Source: Bog-473 sp035552395 (GTDB lineage Bacteria; Actinomycetota; Acidimicrobiia; Acidimicrobiales; RAAP-2). From it: a stretch of 6,033 bases of DNA. The stretch spans positions 1 through 6,033 of the forward strand of contig DASZLL010000134.1 of assembly GCA_035552395.1 (NCBI GenBank). Reading direction: 5' to 3'. Each line of letters starts with the position of its first letter. The first letter of the stretch is position 1. Under the pieces are notes generated by a model that saw only the letters and a list, made by a program, of their open reading frames with translations, was not told the origin of the DNA and ran no database searches. A program made the position numbers and the translations under genes. Positions 1-4,891 of the stretch are shown one piece after another.

Positions 1-183
1 TCCGTTGTGGCACTGGGAGATGACCGCGCTGCCCGCGGCCGATGCGCTCTGACTCAACTGGGGCGCCACGAGCGCGGCGACAGTCGTGAGCGAACCGATG
101 AGGACCAACGCCGGCCTGAGGAACCTGCTCCCGCGTCCGCGTCGATGTGAACGCACACGCTGTCCAGCAGTACTTCCGCCCAT
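1..183 (-). CDS. N-terminal fragment of an exported protein (signal peptide visible; runs off left edge)
   Basis: Reading the minus strand from an ATG at 183 gives 61 codons without a stop to the window edge, so the gene is 3'-truncated by the window. The product begins MGGSTAGQRV. It then has an arginine-rich n-region (about residues 11-23), a hydrophobic core PALVLIGSLTTVAALVA (about 24-40) and a polar, small-residue c-region with an ASA/AG-type signal peptidase I site near residue 50. The mature part seen is only about 10 residues (AGSAVISQCHNG region). The arginines do not form a clean S-R-R-x-F-L-K Tat motif, so Sec export is more likely. An AAGGCGG stretch 6 bases upstream of the ATG supports this start; an in-frame GTG at 156 also keeps the whole signal peptide. 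The family cannot be named from this fragment. It is transcribed in the same direction as the 383-2007 pair, but lies 199 bp beyond it and probably has its own promoter. Confidence 0.68.
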   Translation of the reverse strand, partial: MGGSTAGQRVRSHRRGRGSRFLRPALVLIGSLTTVAALVAPQLSQSASAAGSAVISQCHNG

Positions 184-264
184 GCCAAACCGCCTTCGCC
201 TAGTAGCCCGGTAGCCGCCGAGCCACCGTTCCCGCCACGGAGCAATCTAACAAACGAACCCTTC

Positions 265-286
265 AATTGCTACCCCAGGTGCAATT
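265..286. promoter_or_regulatory. Inverted repeat AATTGC-N10-GCAATT, operator-like, upstream of the secreted-protein gene
   Basis: Perfect 6-bp arms AATTGC (265-270) and GCAATT (281-286) flank a 10-base GC-rich spacer. The repeat sits in the AT-richest part of the window (about 241-290), 82 bp upstream of the ATG at 183. A centre-to-centre arm distance of 16 bp would place the half-sites on roughly one helical face and a half, so the geometry is not diagnostic. Minus-strand -10-like hexamers lie inside or beside it: TAAATT at 288-283 and TAGATT at 249-244. No convincing -35 partner was found for either. A regulator site is inference; a chance repeat in an AT-rich patch is possible. Confidence 0.3.
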
Positions 287-382
287 TAGGGGCGAACCGG
301 TGGTCTCACCAGGTACATGACTCGGGCGTCCGCCATTGCCCCGTCAGCGGGTGCGCACGAGTTGCTCGCCCGTTGCGTCCGC

Positions 383-1381
383 CTAGCGCGGGTCGAGGCG
401 CCCTATGCCCCGCAGCCACTCGAGCGTGCGACCGAGCCCCTCGTCCAGAGTGATCGGGCGGTAGCCGAGGCGTTTGTAGGTCTTGGAGTCCTCGAGATGC
501 TTGCGCTCGGGAGTCGTCCGCGCCGCCTTCTCGGCGATGGCCACCAGCGTGGGGCCGAAGACCTTGGCCAGCTCCGGGTCGTCGGAAGGGAGGACGTCGA
601 CGACCTCGTGGTCGAGGCCGGCCAACTTGCCCATGCGGTTGCAGGCGTTGGCGATGCTGACCACGTCCTCGGGCCGTCCGTCGAGCATGTAGCGCTCCCC
701 GGCCACACCCTTGTCAAGCGCCAGGATGCAACCCCGAGCGATGTCCTCGGCGAACACCCAGCTGACCGGGAACTTGAGGTAGCGCTCGATCCGACCCCGC
801 GCCGACGAGAGCAGCACCCGGTTGAAGCTGGTCATGCCAAGCGCGTTGCTGACCACCGGTGACGGGCCAAAGATGGCGCCCGGGTGCGCGCTCACCACGT
901 CCCTGCCCCGCTCGGCCCGCGCCATGGCGTCAAGGAAGGCCGCCATCTTCGTGACCGTATAGGGGTCCTGGCTCGGTTCCTTGCTCACCGGCGCGTCCTC
1001 GCGGTCGAGCCCACCAGCCGTGTCGAAGAACGTGCCGGTGCTCACTGCGACGACGCGCCCGAGATCCGCGGCTTCCGCCGCGTCCAACACGTTCTTCGTC
1101 CCGCCGACGTTCACCGCTTCGAAGTCAGCCATGTTCTGGCTGGCGCCGCCCAACAGCGCGGCGCAATGAATCGCCGCGTCGCTCCCCTCCGCCGCACGCA
1201 CCACTGCGTCGGGGTCGGTGACGTCCCCCGTCACCACGTCCACGCCGAGTTCCACCAGCGGCGCCGTGTCGGCAGATTCGCGGGCCAGCGCGCGCACCGC
1301 GTCGCCCCGCTCGACGAGCAACTTGCAGATGTTGGCGCCGGCGAGCCCGGTGGCTCCCGTGACCAGGACGGTCTGCGCCAC
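383..1381 (-). CDS. Extended SDR: NAD-dependent epimerase/dehydratase (dihydroflavonol-reductase-like)
   Basis: This 332-residue cytoplasmic protein has the layout of the NAD-dependent epimerase/dehydratase family (extended SDR). The Rossmann nucleotide-binding motif TGATGLAG is at residues 8-15, an acidic GDVTD segment at 52-56, HCAA at 72-75 and NVGGT at 91-95. The catalytic serine/threonine pair is at 114-115, the YTVTK (YxxxK) active site at Tyr141/Lys145, and the typical HPGAIFGP loop at 166-173. These residues are seen directly. Reduction or oxidation of a hydroxyl/keto group on a bulky substrate (steroid-, flavonoid- or sugar-like) is inferred from the family; the substrate is unknown. 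The GTG start lies 2 bases after the stop of the carboxymuconolactone decarboxylase-like gene, with no strong ribosome binding site of its own, which suggests translational coupling in a two-gene operon. The start is also supported by the immediate VLVTGATG strand. No convincing terminator follows it. Confidence 0.92.
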   Translation of the reverse strand: MAQTVLVTGATGLAGANICKLLVERGDAVRALARESADTAPLVELGVDVVTGDVTDPDAVVRAAEGSDAAIHCAALLGGASQNMADFEAVNVGGTKNVLDAAEAADLGRVVAVSTGTFFDTAGGLDREDAPVSKEPSQDPYTVTKMAAFLDAMARAERGRDVVSAHPGAIFGPSPVVSNALGMTSFNRVLLSSARGRIERYLKFPVSWVFAEDIARGCILALDKGVAGERYMLDGRPEDVVSIANACNRMGKLAGLDHEVVDVLPSDDPELAKVFGPTLVAIAEKAARTTPERKHLEDSKTYKRLGYRPITLDEGLGRTLEWLRGIGRLDPR

Positions 1382-1383
1382 GC

Positions 1384-2007
1384 CTACGCGTGCAGCGCTG
1401 GTTCGTCGATGGCGGAATCGACCTGATCCGCGCGGTAGGGAATCACCGGCGGTGCAGTACCGAACACGTCGAGCGTGTGGATGAAGCGGTGCAGGCCCAT
1501 CGAGTTCGCGCAGGCGAACCCGAGCTCGATGATCTGCGCCGCCGTGAAGTGCTCACCGAGCCGACGGTAGAACTCGTCGTCCATGGCGTGATGATCGGCC
1601 GAGAGCATGTCGAGGAACTCGACGGCGAGGCGCTCTTGGTCGTTGAGCTCGGCCCCGCCCGGGGACACCAAGCAGGCCACGTCCTCCTCGGTGATGGAGT
1701 CGTGCTTGCGCGACTGCATGCACGGCTGGCACTCGCCGAGCTGCGCGCTGCGGATGCGCAAGAGCTCGAGGATGCGGCCGCCCAGCAGCGACTGCTGTCC
1801 CCACGTCGTACGCGCCGCGTTGGTCATCAAGATCTGCTGCGTCTTGTAGGCGAAGATCTGGAGCGGGATCGGGGTGGCGTACAACCCTTCGGCGACGCCC
1901 TCCTCGATGATCCGGCGCGGCTCGGGTGCCATCTCTTCCAGCGGAATCGGCTCGATCCTCGGCACGGAACCCCCCAACCGGCCCCGGCCTCCCAGCCGAT
2001 GAGCCAT
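1384..2007 (-). CDS. Carboxymuconolactone decarboxylase / AhpD-like family protein
   Basis: This 207-residue protein belongs to the all-helical CMD/AhpD-like superfamily. The signature helix reads ELLRIRSAQLGECQPCMQSR. Glu81, Cys93 and Cys96 match the spacing of the AhpD proton-relay glutamate and its CxxC pair (Glu118, Cys130, Cys133 in mycobacterial AhpD). The histidine expected four residues after the second cysteine is Arg100 here, with His102 nearby. The CxxC suggests a thiol-dependent peroxidase or disulfide reductase rather than a true 4-carboxymuconolactone decarboxylase; the actual activity is unknown. A short N-terminal extension (residues 1-15, rich in Gly and Arg) precedes the conserved part. 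The ATG at 2007 is preceded by GGGAGAAG with a 3-base gap, which decides the start; a GTG at 1965 after a run of G is an alternative. The gene is first of an apparent operon with the SDR 2 bp downstream and is divergent from the SDR at 2062. Confidence 0.9.
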   Translation of the reverse strand: MAHRLGGRGRLGGSVPRIEPIPLEEMAPEPRRIIEEGVAEGLYATPIPLQIFAYKTQQILMTNAARTTWGQQSLLGGRILELLRIRSAQLGECQPCMQSRKHDSITEEDVACLVSPGGAELNDQERLAVEFLDMLSADHHAMDDEFYRRLGEHFTAAQIIELGFACANSMGLHRFIHTLDVFGTAPPVIPYRADQVDSAIDEPALHA

Positions 2008-2020
2008 CGTCTTCTCCCAT

Positions 2021-2044
2021 GTCGACGTCGACGTCGACGTCGCT
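2021..2044. repeat. GTCGAC hexanucleotide tandem repeat (three perfect copies plus a degenerate fourth)
   Basis: GTCGAC is repeated head to tail at 2021-2026, 2027-2032 and 2033-2038, followed by GTCGCT at 2039-2044. The unit is itself a palindrome, so the block reads the same on both strands and could form hairpins. It fills most of the 54-bp gap between the two divergent start codons. On the minus strand it would lie in the 5' leader of the AhpD-like gene. On the plus strand it offers several TCGACG segments that match four of six bases of a TTGACA -35 element. Confidence 0.85.
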
Positions 2045-2061
2045 ACTGTACTGTCCCCGTC
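2044..2061 (+). promoter_or_regulatory. Predicted leaderless promoter of the plus-strand SDR
   Basis: Two overlapping TACTGT hexamers (2044-2049 and 2049-2054) fit the actinobacterial TANNNT -10 consensus. The second ends 7 bases before the GTG at 2062, so transcription would start at about 2061-2062, on the start codon itself. There is no Shine-Dalgarno sequence before this GTG, which agrees with leaderless translation, common in actinobacteria. A TCGACG at 2022-2027 lies 16 bases before the first hexamer and could serve as its -35. The promoter is predicted from motifs only. Confidence 0.5.
2045..2050 (-). promoter_or_regulatory. Predicted -10 element of the AhpD-like/SDR operon, overlapping the opposing promoter
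   Basis: The minus strand reads TACAGT at 2050-2045, a TANNNT match. Transcription would start near 2038, giving a leader of about 31 bases that contains the GTCGAC repeat and the GGGAGAAG ribosome binding site (2018-2011). The hexamer shares bases with both plus-strand -10 candidates, so the two divergent promoters could not be occupied at once. No good -35 was found at the right distance. Confidence 0.35.
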
Positions 2062-2874
2062 GTGCCGATCGACCCGTCGTCCGTGCTCCTCACCGGCCGG
2101 GTGGCCGTGGTCACCGGGGGAGGATCCGGGATCGGGCGGGGCATTGCCCGGGGGTTCGCCGCCTTCGGCGCCAAAGTCGCCATCTGGGAGCGCCACGCCG
2201 ACACCGCCGCCGCCGCGGGCGATGAGGTCGGCGGCCTGGGCCTCCAAGTCGACGTGCGCGACTCGGGGGAGGTGGACGCGGCCCTGGCGCGGACGATGGC
2301 CGAGTTCGGACCCGTCAGCATCCTGGTCAACAATGCAGGTGGGGTCTTCCACTCGCCCCTCCTCGAGACGTCCGAGAACGGCTGGGACGCCCTCTACCGA
2401 TCCAACCTCAAACACGTCATCCTCTGCACCCAGCGGGTCGCCCGGGTCATGGTCGAGCACCGGCTCGCGGGCAGCATTATGAGCGTGACCTCGATCGAGG
2501 GGGTCCGCGCCGCTCCCGGTTACGCCGCCTACGCGGCCGCCAAGGCGGGCGTCATCAACTACACCAAGACCGCCGCACTGGAACTGGCCCCCCACGGCAT
2601 CCGGGTCAATGCCCTCGCCCCCGACATCACCTGGACCGAGGGTCTGGCCGCCATCGCGCCCGACCCGGGCGGCCAGCAGGCTCGGTTCGGGCTGACCGTG
2701 CCGATGGGCCGGGCCGGTCACGTCGACGAGATGGCCGGCGCCGCCGTGTTCCTGGCGAGCGAGCTGTCCAGCTACGTCACCGGCCAGACCATCCACGTCG
2801 ACGGGGGCACCCAGGCCGCCAGCGGCTGGTACCACGATCCCGACGACGGCAATTACGTCCTCGGGCCCCCCTGA
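2062..2874 (+). CDS. Classical SDR family oxidoreductase
   Basis: This 270-residue cytoplasmic enzyme is a classical short-chain dehydrogenase/reductase of normal length. The cofactor motif TGGGSGIG is at residues 18-25, and acidic residues Glu43 (end of beta-2) and Asp64 favour NAD(H) over NADP(H). NNAG is at 90-93, the structural Asn at 115, and the catalytic Ser144, Tyr157 and Lys161 (YAAAK) complete the tetrad. The post-catalytic segment reads APDIT (186-190), where most classical SDRs have PG. The C-terminal VTGQTIHVDGG strand is present, followed by a tail with GWYHDPDDG. The reaction is oxidation of a secondary alcohol or reduction of a ketone; the substrate is unknown. The GTG at 2062 is chosen because it leaves about 12 residues before the first beta strand and sits 7 bases after a -10 hexamer. 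The next in-frame GTG (2083) is less likely. It is divergent from the AhpD-like operon and convergent with the second classical SDR. Confidence 0.93.
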   Translation: MPIDPSSVLLTGRVAVVTGGGSGIGRGIARGFAAFGAKVAIWERHADTAAAAGDEVGGLGLQVDVRDSGEVDAALARTMAEFGPVSILVNNAGGVFHSPLLETSENGWDALYRSNLKHVILCTQRVARVMVEHRLAGSIMSVTSIEGVRAAPGYAAYAAAKAGVINYTKTAALELAPHGIRVNALAPDITWTEGLAAIAPDPGGQQARFGLTVPMGRAGHVDEMAGAAVFLASELSSYVTGQTIHVDGGTQAASGWYHDPDDGNYVLGPP

Positions 2875-2885
2875 ACCCCACGCGG

Positions 2886-2902
2886 CAGCCGGCGCTGTTC
2901 TT
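2886..2902 (+). terminator. Weak terminator-like hairpin in the convergent gap
   Basis: CAGC (2886-2889) and GCTG (2894-2897) can pair around a CGGC loop, followed by TTCTT. It lies 12 bases after the stop of the plus-strand SDR, in the 54-bp gap before the stop of the opposing SDR. The 4-bp stem and broken T run make it a weak candidate. Confidence 0.22.
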
Positions 2903-2928
2903 GCCCGGGGCGCCCACTCGACGACGGC

Positions 2929-3714
2929 CTAACCGTCACCGAGCCCGACGTGCGCCGACATCCCGCCGTCCACGGCAATCATCTGCCCCGTTATATAGCG
3001 CGACTCGTTCGAGGCCAGGAACACCACCACGTCGGCGATGTCCTCGGGCTGGCCCACCGACGGGGTCAGCGTGGCCTTGCTGAGCGAGGCCAGCATGTCG
3101 ACCTTGAGGTGGGCACGCACGGCGTCGGTGATGACGAGCCCCGGCAGGATCGTGTTGACCCGGATGCCCAACTTCCCGTGGCTCGTCGCCACGTACAGGG
3201 TCAGGGCGTTGACCCCCGCCTTCGAGACCCCGTAGGCGGTCCGGACGCGATCTCCCTTGAGCGACGCGCCGGAGGACATATTGATGATGGAGCCGCCGCC
3301 CCCTTCCACCATGATCGGCACGGCGTGCTTGCACATGAGCATCTGGCTGCGCAGGTTCACCGCCAAGGTGCGCTCCCACACCTCGAGCGACAGCTCCGTC
3401 ACCGCGGTGTCGGCGCTCAAGAAGTCCGAGTCGGTCAGGGCGGCGTTGTTGTGCAGCACGTCGAGCCGGCCGAACCCGTCCCTGGCCGCGGCGACCGCGG
3501 CGACAACCTCCTGCTCCTCGGACAGGTCGGCCCGAAACGTCGCGGCCTGCCCGCCGGCGCTCCTGATCGCCTCGGCGACCGACGACGCCGCCGTCTCGTT
3601 GACGTCGACCACCAGCACCGAGGCCCCTTCGGCGGCCAACGCGCGTGCCGTCGCGCCGCCAATGCCTCCGCCACCGCCGGTGACGATGGCTACCTTGCCG
3701 CTGAGTCGATTCAT
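2929..3714 (-). CDS. Classical SDR family oxidoreductase (second)
   Basis: This is a 261-residue classical SDR of normal length. The glycine motif TGGGGGIG is at residues 12-19, and Asp37 at the end of beta-2 predicts NAD(H). Asp63 (RADLS) contacts the adenine in related enzymes. The usual NNAG is NNAA (89-92), the structural Asn is at 120, and the catalytic residues are Ser148, Tyr161 and Lys165 (YGVSK). The ILPGLVITD segment follows at 189-197 and ITGQMIAVDGG near the C terminus. Expected role: NAD-dependent alcohol/ketone interconversion on an unknown substrate. The ATG at 3714 has a strong GGAAGG (3724-3719) four bases upstream, which fixes the start. The gene begins 29 bp after the stop of the PhyH-family dioxygenase on the same strand, so the two are probably co-transcribed. 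In that case the SDR would plausibly oxidise a hydroxyl introduced by the dioxygenase (inference). Confidence 0.94.
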   Translation of the reverse strand: MNRLSGKVAIVTGGGGGIGGATARALAAEGASVLVVDVNETAASSVAEAIRSAGGQAATFRADLSEEQEVVAAVAAARDGFGRLDVLHNNAALTDSDFLSADTAVTELSLEVWERTLAVNLRSQMLMCKHAVPIMVEGGGGSIINMSSGASLKGDRVRTAYGVSKAGVNALTLYVATSHGKLGIRVNTILPGLVITDAVRAHLKVDMLASLSKATLTPSVGQPEDIADVVVFLASNESRYITGQMIAVDGGMSAHVGLGDG

Positions 3715-3724
3715 GGTCCCTTCC
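3715..3724 (-). promoter_or_regulatory. Ribosome binding site of the second SDR
   Basis: GGAAGG at 3724-3719 is followed by four bases and the ATG at 3714. It is the strongest Shine-Dalgarno match in this operon and lies in the 29-bp gap after the dioxygenase stop. Confidence 0.7.
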
Positions 3725-3743
3725 GATCCATCGGGTCGAGACC

Positions 3744-4649
3744 TTACGGCGACCGGGTGAACGCCTCCCGCCACGGCGACATGTCGAGCATTGGATATCG
3801 GGCGGCGGTCCCCGCCAGTGTCGTCGCCGTCCAATACGGGTCGCCGGGCGCGGGGAAGCCGAGCGCCGTCAGTTGGCGCGGCGTGGCGCGGCCCACGAAG
3901 CGGTACCACGCCATGTCCTCCCCGGCGTTGGGCAGCCCGAACGAGTTGAGCCACGCCGCGCCCGCGGGCTTGTAAGAAACGTGGAGCATGAAGCGCGCCG
4001 TTCCCGGCACCGTCATGCGCACACCCCGGTGGTACACGTCGGGCCTGTAGGCCAGGATCGAGCCGGCTGGGCCCGAGGCGGGAACCTCGGCGGCGTAGAG
4101 GTCTGGGTACTCGTCCGGGCTCAGGTAGGTCCGCTCGACCGGGATGTTCTTGGTCATCGGGAGCGGGACCATCCGGGTCGCTCCCTTCTCCGGTGTCACG
4201 TCGCTCAGGTAGACGAACATCTCGAGCTGCTGGTAACCCGGCTCGTGGCGCGGCACCACCAGCGTGTGATTGCCGAAGTCGGCGTGGAGGAGCTGTTCGT
4301 CGCTGTCCGCACCTCCTCTGTACTTCGCGCTGACCATCGCCTGGTACATCCGGGGATCGCCTATCCCGAGGAATTGCCCGGCGATGGTGATTATCCCTTG
4401 GTGCACCACGAGATCGTTCAGCGCGGCATCCTCGAAGGGAAACCGCGGCAGCACCCGATGCGAGTCCTCACGGAATGGCACATTGCGCGCCGGTTCCGCG
4501 TCGGCCCCGAACTCCTCGGCCGTGGGAAAGAGTGCCGGAAGGGCAGCACGTGCCGCCCGCACCTCCTCCGCGGACAGCACTCCGTCCAGGAGGCACCAGC
4601 CGTCCTGTTCCCACCGCAAGCGCGACGGCTCGCTGTCCACGCCCGTCAT
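3744..4649 (-). CDS. Phytanoyl-CoA dioxygenase (PhyH) family Fe(II)/2-oxoglutarate oxygenase
   Basis: From the ATG at 4649 this is a 301-residue protein of the PhyH family. The N-terminal part carries the typical WEQDGWCLLDGVLS segment (13-26). The iron-binding HxD is His122-x-Asp124 (LLHADFGNHT) and the distal histidine is His207 (DVYHRGVRM). Arg219 in TARFML is well placed to bind the 2-oxoglutarate carboxylate. The sheet between includes MFVYLSDVTPEKGATRMVP (144-162), typical of the family. Expected chemistry is hydroxylation of an aliphatic substrate with decarboxylation of 2-oxoglutarate; phytanoyl-CoA itself is not implied. The start is uncertain: no candidate has a good ribosome binding site. 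Other in-frame starts are ATG at 4721 (adding 24 low-complexity residues), a start at 4850 that would overlap the leader of the divergent gene, and GTG at 4640. It is first of a likely operon with the SDR at 2929-3714. Confidence 0.88.
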   Translation of the reverse strand: MTGVDSEPSRLRWEQDGWCLLDGVLSAEEVRAARAALPALFPTAEEFGADAEPARNVPFREDSHRVLPRFPFEDAALNDLVVHQGIITIAGQFLGIGDPRMYQAMVSAKYRGGADSDEQLLHADFGNHTLVVPRHEPGYQQLEMFVYLSDVTPEKGATRMVPLPMTKNIPVERTYLSPDEYPDLYAAEVPASGPAGSILAYRPDVYHRGVRMTVPGTARFMLHVSYKPAGAAWLNSFGLPNAGEDMAWYRFVGRATPRQLTALGFPAPGDPYWTATTLAGTAARYPMLDMSPWREAFTRSP

Positions 4650-4833
4650 GCGACGTCGGTCCGTCGTCGTTGCCGCATCGCCATTCGCTTCACGGAGTCC
4701 CTCGACACTTCTGGTCGGCATCTCGTGCGCAGATGTTCCTTCACCGTTGCAGCAGATCACAAGACGCCCCCTGGACCAAGCCGACCCAAGCTCTGCGATC
4801 GCTCTGAGCGTGAGGCGCTGCCCCCAACCTCGA

Positions 4834-4839
4834 TAGGGT
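4834..4839 (+). promoter_or_regulatory. Possible -10 element upstream of the luciferase-like oxidoreductase gene
   Basis: TAGGGT at 4834-4839 fits TANNNT and would start transcription near 4846, giving a leader of about 46 bases to the GTG at 4892. Only a poor -35 (GTGAGG/TGAGGC around 4810-4816) lies at the right distance. The rest of the 242-bp divergent gap (4650-4891) shows no clear promoter for the minus-strand dioxygenase and no gene. Confidence 0.25.
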
Positions 4840-4880
4840 GCAGCCGACACGACCAGGAGGGCGTGGCGTCAGAGAGCAAT

Positions 4881-4891
4881 GGGAGGGGACG
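4881..4891 (+). promoter_or_regulatory. Ribosome binding site deciding the GTG start at 4892
   Basis: GGGAGGGG at 4881-4888 precedes the GTG at 4892 by three bases. It supports this start over the upstream in-frame GTG at 4838, which would add 18 unconserved-looking residues. A second, stronger AGGAGG at 4855-4860 has no in-frame start at a usable distance. Confidence 0.65.

Noticed and set aside
54..266. 70-codon minus-strand frame at the left end
   Set aside because: It overlaps the signal-peptide frame starting at 183 in another phase. It ends in an Arg/Ser-rich stretch with no motif, whereas the 183 frame has a coherent signal peptide.
340..351. CCCG-TCAG-CGGG hairpin as a terminator for the epimerase operon
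   Set aside because: Four-base stem with no T run on the transcribed side; common by chance in GC-rich DNA.
2021..2044. GTCGAC repeat as a CRISPR or mobile-element end
   Set aside because: The unit is 6 bp, contiguous and without spacers, with no transposase or target duplication nearby.
2008..2835. Upstream extension of the AhpD-like frame on the minus strand, antisense to the SDR
   Set aside because: The extension is the shadow of a well-supported SDR, and a ribosome binding site marks the ATG at 2007 as the start.
1390..2874. A 494-codon plus-strand frame that runs antisense to the AhpD-like gene and into the SDR
   Set aside because: Only the part from 2062 shows SDR motifs. The upstream part is the complement of the AhpD-like gene and resembles no family, and it is open because stops are rare in GC-rich DNA.
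2950..3975. Long plus-strand frame opposite the second SDR and the end of the dioxygenase
   Set aside because: Arg-, His- and Val-rich with no recognisable motif, and it covers two genes with intact catalytic residues on the other strand.
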